A DNA stretch of 64,000 nucleotides, taken from the NCBI RefSeq assembly GCF_039530945.1, contig NZ_BAAAPC010000002.1, positions 186,001-250,000 of the forward strand, in the 5' to 3' direction. Below are positions 36,193 to 44,174 of the stretch, piece after piece; the first letter of the stretch is position 1; each line of letters starts with the position of its first letter. The DNA is from Nocardiopsis_C rhodophaea. Its GTDB lineage: Bacteria > Actinomycetota > Actinomycetes > Streptosporangiales > Streptosporangiaceae. The notes below the pieces were generated by a model. The model searched no databases. It worked only from the letters and a program-made list of their open reading frames with translations, and was not told where the DNA came from. A program made the position numbers and the translations under genes.

Positions 36193-37176
36193 ATGACCAA
36201 GACCACCAAGCCGGAAACGGGGGTGGCCGCGCCGGCGCCTCGGCGGCGGAGCGACTCCTCGGCGCCGGTCCTGCAGCTGACGGGTGTCGGCAAGTCCTTC
36301 GGCAACATCAAGGCGCTGTCCGGGATCGATCTCAAGGTCAGTGCCGGTGAGGTGACCTGCATCCTGGGCGACAACGGCGCCGGGAAGTCCACCCTGATCA
36401 AGATCATCGCCGGACTGTACGCGCCCACCACGGGCGAGTACCTGGTCGACGGGAAGCCGGTGCGCCTCTCTTCGCCGCGCGAGGCCCTGGACCGCGGTAT
36501 CGCCACCGTCTACCAGGACCTGGCGATGGTCTCGCTGATGCCGGTCTGGCGGAACTTCTTCCTCGGATCGGAACTGCGCACCGGGTTCGGCCCGGTCAAG
36601 ATGCTCGAAGTCGACAAGATGCGCCGCATCGCCGACGAGGAGCTGAAGAAGATGGGCATCGACCTGCCCGACATCGACGCGCCCGTCAGCAACCTCTCCG
36701 GGGGCCAGAAGCAGGTCGTGGCGATCGCCCGCGCGGTCTACTTCGGCGCCCGCGTCCTGATCCTGGACGAGCCGACGGCCGCGCTCGGTGTCAAGCAGTC
36801 GGGGGTGGTGCTGAAGTACATCAACGCGGCGCGCGACGCCGGGCTGGGCGTCATCTTCATCACCCACAACCCGCACCACGCGTTCATGGTCGGCGACCAC
36901 TTCGCGGTGCTCAAGCTCGGTCAGATGGAGCTGGACGCTCCGCGCGCCGAGCTGAGCCTGGACGACCTCACCCACCACATGGCGGGTGGCGCGGAGCTCG
37001 ACGCGCTGGAGCACGAGCTCAAGCGTGGCGGGACGCCCGAGGTCGATCCGCTGCACGACGTCTCGGCCAAGGAGCTGAGGGGCGTCGGCGCGGCGATCCA
37101 GGCGGCGGACGCGGTCTCCGAGGAGGGAGCGGAGAGCGCGTCGGCGGGATCCTCGGGGCGCGCGCCGGCCGACTGA
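36193..37176 (+). CDS. ABC sugar-importer ATPase, single-domain
   Basis: 327 residues. Walker A GDNGAGKST near 60, Q-loop in TVYQDL, signature NLSGGQKQ, Walker B VLILDEPTAALG and switch His in FITHNPHH. RbsA/MglA proteins are normally fused tandem ATPases of about 500 residues; this one has one domain, as in the FrcA/inositol-type importers of actinobacteria and rhizobia, and would act as a homodimer. The C-terminal 60 residues are Ala/Glu/Gly-rich and probably unstructured. The ATG at 36193 is preferred over the GTG at 36184 because GAGGTG lies at ideal distance. Confidence 0.9.
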   Translation: MTKTTKPETGVAAPAPRRRSDSSAPVLQLTGVGKSFGNIKALSGIDLKVSAGEVTCILGDNGAGKSTLIKIIAGLYAPTTGEYLVDGKPVRLSSPREALDRGIATVYQDLAMVSLMPVWRNFFLGSELRTGFGPVKMLEVDKMRRIADEELKKMGIDLPDIDAPVSNLSGGQKQVVAIARAVYFGARVLILDEPTAALGVKQSGVVLKYINAARDAGLGVIFITHNPHHAFMVGDHFAVLKLGQMELDAPRAELSLDDLTHHMAGGAELDALEHELKRGGTPEVDPLHDVSAKELRGVGAAIQAADAVSEEGAESASAGSSGRAPAD

Positions 37177-37228
37177 ACGGGACGCGGACCGCCGACGCCC
37201 CGAACCACGTAGCAGGAGGGACCGCCAC

Positions 37229-37369
37229 ATGACCGTCGGAGTCGGCGTCATCGGCGCGTCCGCGATCACGTCACGTGGGCCTGGCCGTGCCCACGTGACG
37301 TGCCGTTTCTCTTGGTTGAACCGAACAAAACCGAACCCGGTTCTAGTTTTCGCGGCGACAAGTCTGTAG
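37229..37369 (+). pseudogene. Stump of a second Gfo/Idh/MocA dehydrogenase gene
   Basis: After a good ribosome site (GCAGGAGGG) the ATG at 37229 opens MTVGVGVIGA, the typical first strand of inositol dehydrogenases that normally reads on as GxMGxxH. Here homology stops after about 10 codons: the sequence runs into the 14-bp terminator hairpin and ends at a TAG at 37367 after 46 codons. This is best read as the 5' remnant of a second iolG-like gene at the end of the importer operon, lost by deletion. Confidence 0.7.
37267..37302 (+). terminator. Strong terminator inside the truncated dehydrogenase gene
   Basis: CACGTCACGTGGGC (37267-37280) pairs perfectly with GCCCACGTGACGTG (37289-37302), followed by CCGTTTCTCTT. 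It now ends the inositol/importer operon. Confidence 0.8.
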
Positions 37370-37372
37370 AGT
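37327..37372 (+). promoter_or_regulatory. Operator and leaderless promoter of the SDR-ECH operon
   Basis: AAAACCGAACCCGGTTCTAGTTTT (37327-37350) is an imperfect 24-bp palindrome around a perfect GAACC-C-GGTTC core. A -10-like TAGAGT (37367-37372) ends 7 nt before the ATG at 37380, the leaderless spacing. The palindrome sits where the -35 should be, so a repressor is expected to bind there. Confidence 0.6.
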
Positions 37373-37379
37373 GCCGCGC

Positions 37380-38153
37380 ATGGAGCTGAATGGAGTTGCC
37401 GCCCTGGTGTCCGGCGGCGCGAGCGGACTGGGTGAAGCCACCGTCAAGGAACTGGCCACGGCCGGTGCGACCGTTGTCATCGCCGACCTGAACGCCGAGC
37501 GCGGCGAGGCGCTGGCCAAGGAGGTCGGTGGCGTCTTCGTCACCACCGACGTGTCCGACGAGGACCAGGTCGCCGCGGCGGTCCAGGCCGCCGTCGACAC
37601 GGGCAAGCCGCTGCGCGTCGCCGTCTCCTGTGCCGGGATCGGCTGGGCGACCCGCACGGTCAACCGCGACGGGCAGCCGCACGACCTCGCGAGCTACAAG
37701 AAGGTCATCGACGTCAACCTGATCGGCACGTTCAACGTGGTGCGCCTGGCGGCGGCCGCGATGGCCAAGACCGAGCCGATCAACGAGGACGGCGAGCGCG
37801 GCGCCATCGTCAACACCGCCTCGCTGGCCGGGATCGAGGGGCAGATCGGGCAGATCGCCTACTCCTCCTCCAAGGGCGGGATCATCGGCATGACGGTCCC
37901 GGCCGCGCGCGACCTCGCCGCCATCGGCGTCCGCGTCAACACGGTGGCTCCGGGCATCCTGGACACGCCCATCTACGGCCAGGGGCCGGAGTCCGACGCG
38001 TTCAAGGAGCGCCTGGCCGCGCCGGTGCCCTTCCCCAAGCGCCTGGGGACCGCCGCCGAGTTCGGCAAGCTGGTCCGCTCGCTGGTCGAGATCAGCTACG
38101 TCAACGCGGAGGTGGTCCGGATCGACGGCGGCCTGCGCATGCAGCCGAAATAG
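37380..38153 (+). CDS. SDR, 3-hydroxyacyl-CoA dehydrogenase type 2-like
   Basis: 257 residues. VSGGASGLGEAT is the NAD-binding turn, with IADLN after strand 2 (Asp favours NAD), a catalytic Ser in NTASLAGIEGQIGQ and Tyr/Lys in IAYSSSKGG. The segments PGILDTPIYGQ and ISYVNAEVVRIDGGLRM match the HSD17B10/type-2 hydroxyacyl-CoA group. It is 12 bp from an enoyl-CoA hydratase gene, so beta-oxidation of a fatty or branched acyl-CoA is likely. Start chosen at the ATG at 37380 because of the -10 spacing; a GTG at 37371 is in frame. Confidence 0.87.
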   Translation: MELNGVAALVSGGASGLGEATVKELATAGATVVIADLNAERGEALAKEVGGVFVTTDVSDEDQVAAAVQAAVDTGKPLRVAVSCAGIGWATRTVNRDGQPHDLASYKKVIDVNLIGTFNVVRLAAAAMAKTEPINEDGERGAIVNTASLAGIEGQIGQIAYSSSKGGIIGMTVPAARDLAAIGVRVNTVAPGILDTPIYGQGPESDAFKERLAAPVPFPKRLGTAAEFGKLVRSLVEISYVNAEVVRIDGGLRMQPK

Positions 38154-38165
38154 GGGGAGGGCGTC

Positions 38166-38930
38166 ATGAGCGACGAGGTGCTGTACACGGCCGAGGACGG
38201 CGTCGCCGTCATCACGATCAACCGGCCCAAGGCCAAGAACTCCGTCAACGCGGCGGTGGCGCGCGGCATCGCCGACGCGCTGGACGACCTCGACGCCCGC
38301 ACGGACCTGGTGGTCGGCGTCATCACCGGCGCGGAGGGCACGTTCTGCGCGGGGATGGACCTGAAGGCGTTCATGCAGGGCGAGGTCCCCATCGTCGAGG
38401 GCCGCGGCTTCGCCGGATTCGCCCAGCGCGGACCGAAGAAGCCCCTGATCGCCGCGGTCGAGGGCTACGCCCTGGCCGGCGGCTTCGAGGCCGTCCTCGC
38501 CTGCGACCTCGTGGTGGCCGCCGAGGACGCCACGTTCGGCATCCCGGAGGTCACCCGCGGCCTGGTCGCCGGCGGCGGCGGACTGCTCCGCCTGCAGCAC
38601 CGCGTCCCGCGCAACATCGCCATGGAACTCGCCCTCACCGGCGACAAGGTGGCGGCGCCGCGCATGGCGGAGCTCGGCCTGGTCAACCACGTCACCCCCA
38701 GCGGCGGCGCCCTGGCCGAAGCCAAGGAGCTCGCCGCCAGGATCGCCGCCAACGCGCCGATGGCGGTCGCGGTGTCCAAGCGGGTGATCACGGAATCCGA
38801 CGACTGGCCGACCGACACCATGTGGTCCCGGCAGGACGAACTGATCAGCCCCGTCTTCACCAGCCACGACGCCATGGAAGGCGCCGCGGCCTTCGCCGAA
38901 CGCCGCCCCCCGGTCTGGAAGGGCGAGTAA
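38166..38930 (+). CDS. Enoyl-CoA hydratase/isomerase (crotonase) family protein
   Basis: 254 residues of crotonase fold. VAVITINRPKAKNSVNAAV at the N-terminus, GAEGTFCAGMDLKAF forms the first part of the oxyanion hole, VEGYALAGGFEAVLACDLVVAAEDATFGIPEVTRGLVAGGGGLLRL the second. The catalytic Glu expected in the second region is present (IPEVTRGL). It follows the SDR gene by 12 bp behind GGGGGAGGG and shares its promoter, giving two consecutive beta-oxidation steps (hydration, then dehydrogenation). Confidence 0.92.
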   Translation: MSDEVLYTAEDGVAVITINRPKAKNSVNAAVARGIADALDDLDARTDLVVGVITGAEGTFCAGMDLKAFMQGEVPIVEGRGFAGFAQRGPKKPLIAAVEGYALAGGFEAVLACDLVVAAEDATFGIPEVTRGLVAGGGGLLRLQHRVPRNIAMELALTGDKVAAPRMAELGLVNHVTPSGGALAEAKELAARIAANAPMAVAVSKRVITESDDWPTDTMWSRQDELISPVFTSHDAMEGAAAFAERRPPVWKGE

Positions 38931-38961
38931 TCACCCGGCTTTCGGATCGCCGAGGCATGAG

Positions 38962-38994
38962 GATGGCGCCACCCCGCCGCGGGGTGGCGCCATC
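38962..38994 (+). terminator. Terminator after the SDR-ECH operon
   Basis: GATGGCGCCACCCCG (38962-38976) pairs perfectly with CGGGGTGGCGCCATC (38980-38994), 15 bp with a 3-nt loop. It marks the boundary before the phage-tail locus. Confidence 0.85.
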
Positions 38995-39164
38995 GTCGTT
39001 TCGAGCAAAGAAATTCCTAGACCGTTTTCTGTCGCCCGCTGTCCCAGAATCATTCCCGGGATGGCTCAAGCGTCGCCCTCGGTCGGCTGAAGAGCTGCGC
39101 TGACCAGCAGATTCTCTCGCTTCGGGTGTCGGCTTCGGTGTGGTTGCACGACCGCCGACCCATT

Positions 39165-39225
39165 GGCACGATATTTCGCAGCACCACAGGTGTATCCAAC
39201 GCCCGGCTGATCGCCGGGCTTTTTT
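39165..39225 (+). repeat. Leader repeat copy 1 with terminator
   Basis: 58 bases match 51375-51432 with seven mismatches, including an identical AGCACCACAGGTGT block. It ends in the hairpin GCCCGGC-5 nt-GCCGGGC (39201-39219) and six T residues. The interval 38931-39325 holds no gene. Confidence 0.75.
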
Positions 39226-39325
39226 CTTGCCACTTTTATTTGTTTCTCTTAGCGCGTCCGGTGGGCGGAGTTCGAATTCGTCTCAGCGGCCTGCTATCGA
39301 CAGGATCCGAAGCGAGATCTTTATT

Positions 39326-39727
39326 GTGATCATCCAGCCTTTTGCCGATGTGGAGGGGCTCGTCGTCGAGTACCTCGAATCCCGGCTTCCCGACTTTCCA
39401 ACGGAGTGGCGGTCGACCGCCGTCAGGGCCGAATCGTTCAGCGAACGGTCTCCTGGTGAGGATCCGCGGCTGTCCGTCCGCAGCGAAGAGGTGACGGGGA
39501 ACTACCCGATCACCCAGAACGCGGCTGTCCGGGTGACCGCGTGGACCGACGACCGCGACAGTGCCAAGGCCCTCGCCCACCTGGCGCACGCGGCCCTGAT
39601 GGAGCACGTCGGGGACCGCGACGTGGTGGCCGTCCAGCAGGTCGACGGGGTGGTCGCCGGATTCGACCCGGACGTCCCCGAGCCGTTCGCCTCCTTCACC
39701 GTGCTGGTCACCCAGCGCCCCAGCTGA
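39326..39727 (+). CDS. Tail-terminator-like protein
   Basis: 133 residues from a GTG at 39326. The sequence (PFADVEGLVVEYLESRLPDFP, then TGNYPITQNAAVRVTAWTDDR and ALAHLAHAALMEH) has the size and pattern of the small head-tail joining or tail-terminator proteins that precede the major tail protein in actinophages. Function is inferred from position and pattern; the sequence family itself is very variable. No good ribosome site is visible. Confidence 0.65.
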   Translation: MIIQPFADVEGLVVEYLESRLPDFPTEWRSTAVRAESFSERSPGEDPRLSVRSEEVTGNYPITQNAAVRVTAWTDDRDSAKALAHLAHAALMEHVGDRDVVAVQQVDGVVAGFDPDVPEPFASFTVLVTQRPS

Positions 39728-39752
39728 CCGGAGCACCCGGTCGTCACAAGCC

Positions 39753-39770
39753 GTCCCGCGATCGCGGGAC
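39753..39770. promoter_or_regulatory. 18-bp perfect palindrome before the major tail gene
   Basis: GTCCCGCGATCGCGGGAC is self-complementary over its full length. It lies 26 bp upstream of the major tail protein start, so it could be a processing or pausing hairpin in the mRNA or a protein site. Confidence 0.45.
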
Positions 39771-39796
39771 ACCACCGAATGAGAGGAAATCAATCC

Positions 39797-40372
39797 ATGG
39801 GTAACGCCAAGAACGCCGCCGTGTGGGCCTACGCCGACGTCTACGTGGCTCCGCTGGACGCCGCCATCCCGCAGGGCGGTGAGCCGTTCGGCCCGGAGTG
39901 GGAGCAGGTCGGCCTGCTGGACGGCGAGGAGGGCTTCACCGAGGCCATGGAGGTCGAGACCGAGGACCTCTACGCCTGGGGCGGCGTCCTCGTCGCGAGC
40001 ACGCACAACAACTTCAAGCTGACCCGCAAGTTCCTGCCCTTCGAGGACAACAAGGTCGTCTACGACCTGATGTACCCGGGGCACAGCGTCAGCTTCGACG
40101 GCGACGGCGGCTACTCGGGCGCGATCAACGTTCCGGATCTGCAGGCGAAGTTCAAGATCGCCTTCGAGACGCGATCGGGCAACATCATCAAGCGCACCGT
40201 CTCCGCCAACTACGCGATGGTCGCCGAGCGCGGTGAGGCCACGGAGAACGCCACCGAGCTCGCCAAGCGCGAGATCACCGTGGCGATCTACCCGACCGAC
40301 GCGGACGCCGACGGCAAGTCCACGCTCTTCCACACCTACAAGGGCGAGCCGACCGCCGCGCCGGCCGAGTAG
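39797..40372 (+). CDS. Major tail protein (tail tube)
   Basis: 191 residues. The text NAAVWAYADVYVAPLDAAIPQG at the N-terminus, an acidic mid-part (GLLDGEEGFTEAMEVETEDLYAWGGVLVASTHNNFKLTRKF), SGAINVPDLQAKFKIAFETRSG and a C-terminal AEREI-like strand are typical of major tail subunits of actinobacterial siphophages. It should form the hexameric rings of a long non-contractile tail. A clear GAGAGGAAA ribosome site precedes the ATG at 39797. The hairpin downstream (40429) fits the high expression expected for this gene. Confidence 0.82.
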   Translation: MGNAKNAAVWAYADVYVAPLDAAIPQGGEPFGPEWEQVGLLDGEEGFTEAMEVETEDLYAWGGVLVASTHNNFKLTRKFLPFEDNKVVYDLMYPGHSVSFDGDGGYSGAINVPDLQAKFKIAFETRSGNIIKRTVSANYAMVAERGEATENATELAKREITVAIYPTDADADGKSTLFHTYKGEPTAAPAE

Positions 40373-40428
40373 CCCCGGCCGCCCCCGACGGTTCGACCCG
40401 CACCACCGCGAGTCACCCGTCCTCAACC

Positions 40429-40471
40429 GGACCGGGCCGGGAGGTTCGCGCGGTTCACCCCGGCCCGGTCC
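40429..40471 (+). terminator. Hairpin after the major tail gene
   Basis: GGACCGGGCCGGG (40429-40441) pairs with CCCGGCCCGGTCC (40459-40471), 13 bp with a 17-nt loop and no T run. A partial terminator or mRNA-stabilising hairpin would favour excess major tail protein over the chaperones. Confidence 0.6.
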
Positions 40472-40559
40472 CGCCCCCCATCACCTAGAACCGCGCGTCC
40501 GATGAGCGATCGCCCGACCACGGGCGGTCTGTGTCCATAGTTACGAAAGGAACCGCGCC

Positions 40560-40868
40560 ATGACCGAGACGAACACCCTGAGCGAAGGCAGCACCGCCCC
40601 CGCGATCCAGGCCGAGGCTGTTGGGTCGACCGAGCCCAAGCGCCTCACGCTGGCCGGGGCCGAGTACCGACTCCCGGCCACCTCCGAGCACTGGCCGCTG
40701 GAGACGATGGAGGCCTTCGAGGAGGGCAAGGTCGTCACCGCCCTCCGCGGCCTGCTCGGTCCCGACCAGTGGAAGCAGCTCAAGTCCACCGGCGCCACGC
40801 TCAGCGACCTCAACACGCTCGCCGAGCAGATCGCCTCCGCCTACGGCTTCGACACCGCGGGGGAATAG
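40560..40868 (+). CDS. Tail assembly chaperone, short form (gpG-like)
   Basis: 102 residues, acidic. KRLTLAGAEYRLPATSEHWPLETMEAFEEGKVVTALRGLLG and a helical C-terminus (DLNTLAEQIASAYGFD) match the first chaperone of actinophages. It ends in GCG GGG GAA TAG; the five-G run at 40859-40863 directly before the stop would allow a -1 slip onto the next frame, where the second chaperone domain continues. Start at ATG 40560 behind GAAAGGAACC. Confidence 0.78.
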   Translation: MTETNTLSEGSTAPAIQAEAVGSTEPKRLTLAGAEYRLPATSEHWPLETMEAFEEGKVVTALRGLLGPDQWKQLKSTGATLSDLNTLAEQIASAYGFDTAGE

Positions 40869-40882
40869 GTCGCCTCCTCCGC

Positions 40883-41245
40883 GTGATCCGGACCCATCCG
40901 GACGCGGTGGAGGCCGACCTCGCACGCTACTACCGAATCGAACTCGCCGACCTGTGGAGGGGCCGGCTGACCCTGCGCCGCCTCGCGGTGCTGGTCCGCC
41001 ACCTCCCCACGGACTCGGCGACCTACCGGGCCCTCGGTGGGGACGGCTGGACACTGGGCAACTACCTGCAAGCCGACCTGGTGCACGCCATGACCGGCCA
41101 GCCGCACCCCGCCGACCCGCGCGTCAAACAGGCCGAGGACGAGAAGAGGGCCCGCCTGGCTGAAGCCCAACGCCGCGCCGAGAAGCGCAAGCGGGACCTG
41201 AATCCCCATGGCCTCGAGGGTGGGGAGGACGGTCCAGGAGAATGA
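40883..41245 (+). CDS. Tail assembly chaperone, downstream frame (gpT-like)
   Basis: In the -1 frame relative to the short chaperone. The conserved part is IRTHPDAVEADLARYYRIEL and DLWRGRLTLRRLAVLVRHLP, then a Lys/Arg-rich C-terminal helix. I list the first GTG after the upstream stop (40883), but no ribosome site precedes it; translation as a frameshift extension of the upstream gene (40560 to 41245, about 228 residues) is more likely, as in lambda G/GT and most siphophages. It should bind the tape measure protein during tail assembly. Confidence 0.75.
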   Translation: MIRTHPDAVEADLARYYRIELADLWRGRLTLRRLAVLVRHLPTDSATYRALGGDGWTLGNYLQADLVHAMTGQPHPADPRVKQAEDEKRARLAEAQRRAEKRKRDLNPHGLEGGEDGPGE

Positions 41246-41374
41246 CCGACGAATCCGCGGGTCCGTGCGCACCACGGCCAGCGTGTGCACGGGCCCGCGA
41301 TCGTTTTTCCCTCGGGAGATCGTCATCGCAGCTGGGAGCCCAAGAACGCAAAGGAGTGGAAGAGGAGATCCCGC

Positions 41375-41611
41375 GTGAGTGACGAAAAGCCCTATGCGGT
41401 GGTGACGGTAGCCGATGTGTTCGCGGAGGTCCGGGCCATGTCCGGGCAGCTGTCCACCATCGGAACCCAGCTCGCAGCCATGGAGCGGCGTGTGGCTGAG
41501 CTGGAACAGCGGGCGGATGCGACGGACCGGTGGCGTTACGCTCTTCCGGTCTCGACCCTGTCCGCCCTGGTCGCCGCGGTCGCCGCGGTCCTGACGGCTG
41601 TCCTCAGTTGA
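41375..41611 (+). CDS. XhlA/holin-like small membrane protein, copy 1
   Basis: 78 residues from a GTG at 41375 behind AGGAGAT. The N-terminal part is amphipathic (EKPYAVVTVADVFAEVRAM), the middle a coiled coil (TQLAAMERRVAELEQRADATDR), and the C-terminus one membrane helix of about 23 residues (VSTLSALVAAVAAVLTAVL). This is the layout of XhlA-type phage lysis accessory proteins. A truncated copy starts at 58351 in the right arm (MSDERPYAVVAITVVYGEVR). Finding it directly after the chaperones, where the tape measure gene belongs, points to a deletion or rearrangement. Confidence 0.72.
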   Translation: MSDEKPYAVVTVADVFAEVRAMSGQLSTIGTQLAAMERRVAELEQRADATDRWRYALPVSTLSALVAAVAAVLTAVLS

Positions 41612-41638
41612 CAGGGGGCCGGTCGCGGTCAGCTTGGG

Positions 41639-41675
41639 GCCCGTTCCCCGTCGGCTATCGCGAGGGGGAACGGGC
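41639..41675 (+). terminator. Hairpin at the end of the left arm
   Basis: GCCCGTTCCCC (41639-41649) pairs with GGGGAACGGGC (41665-41675), 11 bp with a 15-nt loop. It closes the left tail arm before the permease gene. Confidence 0.6.
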
Positions 41676-41900
41676 GTCGCTCCGGAGGACCCGCGGGCAC
41701 TCGAGAGGTCCCCGCACTGGGATCACGCCAGAAATCTACGGCCGGGTAACAGCGAGAAAACCCCTGCGGTGTCGGATTTCCGACAGAGTTCACCGGAAAT
41801 TATAGGATGACCCCTTGTCCGAGTCATTGGGTGACCTCCGTTACGCTCGCTCCTTGGGCCAACCGGCCTGACTGCAACGGAGCAGAGAAGCAGGGGATCC

Positions 41901-43346
41901 ATGAGCGAAGAGACTCTGGAGCGTGACCCCGAGCGTTCGACAGGAACACACGTCGACGCCGGAGACGCCGGGTACAGCAAGTCGCTGCAGGCCCGCCACA
42001 TCAACATGATCGCCATTGGCGGCGCTATCGGTACGGGGCTCTTCCTCGGAGCGGGCGGACGGCTGCATGAGGCCGGGCCCGCGCTCGCACTCGTCTACGC
42101 GGTCTGCGGAGTCTTCGCCTTCTTCGTGGTCCGGGCATTGGGCGAGCTCATCCTGCACCGCCCGTCATCGGGCTCCTTCGTCTCCTACGCGCGCGAGTTC
42201 ATGGGGGAGAAGGGCGCTTACGTGGGCGGTTGGCTCTACTTCCTCAACTGGGGAACCACCGGCATCGCCGACATCACCGCCGTGGCGATGTACACCCACT
42301 ACTGGAGCATGTTCAGCGACATTCCGCAGTGGGTGATGGCGCTGTCAGCGCTGGCCGTCGTGCTCGTCGTCAACCTCATCTCGGTGAAGATCTTCGGCGA
42401 GCTGGAGTTCTGGTTCGCGATCATCAAGGTCGCGGCGCTGGTCATCTTCATGCTGATCGGCATCGGGCTGCTGGTGACCGGCCATCAGGTGGGCGGCTAC
42501 GAGAGCGGCCCGCACCTCCTCACCGATAACGGCGGGTTCTTCCCGGCCGGCCTGCTTCCCGTCGTCATGGTGGTGCAGGGCATCGTCTTCGCCTACGCGT
42601 CCGTCGAGCTGGTCGGTGTCACGGCGGGTGAGACCGCCGAGCCGGAGAAGATCATGCCCAAGGCGATCAACTCCATCATGTGGCGGATCGGCATCTTCTA
42701 CGTCGGCTCGGTGCTGCTGCTGGCCATGCTGTTGCCCTTCAACGTCTATGAGGAAGGGACCAGCCCGTTCGTGACGGTGATGACCGAACTGGGGGTCCCG
42801 GCAGCGGGCGACGTGATGAACCTGGTCGTGTTGACCGCGGCCATGTCCAGCCTCAACTCCGGTCTCTACTCCACCGGCCGGATCCTGCGCTCCATGGCGA
42901 TGTCGGGCTCGGCACCCGCCTTCACGGGTGTGATGAGCCGGAACCACGTCCCCTATGGCGGAATCCTGCTGACCTGCGCCGTCTACGCGGTCGGAGTCGG
43001 CATCAACTACATGGTGCCGAGCCAAGCCTTCGAGATCGTGCTGAACTTCGCCGCGATCGGCATCATCGGCACGTGGGGCATGATCCTCCTCAGCCACCTC
43101 CTCTTCTGGCGCCGGACGGAGCAGGGCCTGCTCGATCGTCCCTCCTACCAGCTGCCCTGGTCGCCCTGGACGCAGATCATCACCCTCGCGTTCTTCGCGA
43201 TCGTCCTCGCCCTGATGTGGTTCGACGAACCTGCGGGGCGGATCACTGTGTTGTCCATCCCAATAATCGCTGCGGCACTGGTGACCGGCTGGTTCTGCGT
43301 GCGAGGCAAAGTCGCCGCAGTCACTCACGAGAAAGAAGGCAGCTGA
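41901..43346 (+). CDS. Amino-acid permease, asparagine/GABA type (APC superfamily)
   Basis: 481 residues with 12 membrane helices. It opens SLQARHINMIAIGGAIGTGLFLGAG, the amino-acid-binding GAIGTG motif of the AAT family, and has GELILHRPSSGSFVSYAREFMGEKGAYVGGWLYFLNW, ELVGVTAGETAEPEKIMPKAINS and AMSSLNSGLYSTGRILRSMA. These are closest to AnsP-type L-asparagine permeases. It is a proton symporter of the cytoplasmic membrane by family. There is no asparaginase gene beside it. Base composition is host-like, in contrast to the glycan genes that follow. Confidence 0.88.
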   Translation: MSEETLERDPERSTGTHVDAGDAGYSKSLQARHINMIAIGGAIGTGLFLGAGGRLHEAGPALALVYAVCGVFAFFVVRALGELILHRPSSGSFVSYAREFMGEKGAYVGGWLYFLNWGTTGIADITAVAMYTHYWSMFSDIPQWVMALSALAVVLVVNLISVKIFGELEFWFAIIKVAALVIFMLIGIGLLVTGHQVGGYESGPHLLTDNGGFFPAGLLPVVMVVQGIVFAYASVELVGVTAGETAEPEKIMPKAINSIMWRIGIFYVGSVLLLAMLLPFNVYEEGTSPFVTVMTELGVPAAGDVMNLVVLTAAMSSLNSGLYSTGRILRSMAMSGSAPAFTGVMSRNHVPYGGILLTCAVYAVGVGINYMVPSQAFEIVLNFAAIGIIGTWGMILLSHLLFWRRTEQGLLDRPSYQLPWSPWTQIITLAFFAIVLALMWFDEPAGRITVLSIPIIAAALVTGWFCVRGKVAAVTHEKEGS

Positions 43347-44174
43347 GCTGCGGAAGAGGCCGACTGATCCGAAAAACGCACCAGCCACGGGTCGACGCGC
43401 GTAATTAGCACCAAGTGGTCGATAGAAGTTATGCCTGTCAAGCATTGATATGAGGCAAACTGTGATCAAAGGGCTCGTGTCGTACACTGGATACGGCTGT
43501 GTCTCATTTGCTCCTAACGACGCCGTATGGCAGCGGTGTCGCATGAGGTAGGGGTACTGCCAACGCCCTGCTGAAGAGGTGGTTGTCGGATCCAATTCGG
43601 GCCACTTGATGGCTTCGGTTCCGAGCGGTTCGGCGCCTTGCCCCACAGTTCTGGCCTCCCTGCGTGCCGGGAGGCTTCGAGGTAGCTGGACCTGGATCGA
43701 CCGTCTCTTCACATCTCCCTGACCCCGTCGCTCCCCTTCCCCTTATGCAGAAGTCCCGTGTGCTTGTCCGATGCGAAGCCGCCCTACCAGTGCGCCTCGA
43801 CCTGATCGAGGACTCCAGGGCTGTTCGGTCGACCGACTACAGATCGTGCCCGAAGCCGGCTCGCTCAGTCACGACCGCATTGAATCAGCCAACGCACTCT
43901 ACTCGTTCGCGTTGTGTGGACGGCCGCATCACAGGTCGCCGAGTGATGCCCCACAGAGGGACTCCGGTGAAGCGTGGCCTGAGGCGAGTGAACGTCCCAA
44001 CGGCGTACCGGTCCGGTTCATACGGGTGGATGACGCGCTCTCCGCCGCGTGACGGACGGATCTTGGTGCCCTGATACCCACCGATGCTCTGATCGGATTT
44101 GCATAATAAGAAAATCCGGTTTTTTTGGATTTATTCCGGCATTCTCATGCCCATTGAGAACGATGGAGGCTCGC
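43347..44174. other. Intergenic region of 828 bp, no supportable gene
   Basis: Lower-GC and structurally mixed. Frames near 43860-43900 give a short segment (RIESANALYS) that recalls the C-terminal part of IS3-family transposases, but too little remains to call. Near 44105-44145 the sequence is AT-rich with a run of seven T, probably part of the promoter or a weak terminator in front of the Stealth gene. Confidence 0.4.

Larger units (their letters stand above)
39165..41675 (+). mobile_element. Phage-tail locus, left arm
   Basis: Rightward cluster in canonical siphophage order: tail terminator, major tail protein, tail-assembly chaperone pair, then a small XhlA/holin-like membrane protein instead of the expected tape measure. 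It begins with the leader repeat that also opens the right arm at 51375. No head, packaging or integration genes accompany it. Confidence 0.7.

Noticed and set aside
43660..44070. IS3-family transposase remnant
   Set aside because: Only about ten residues (RIESANALYS) resemble the family; the rest does not align in any frame.
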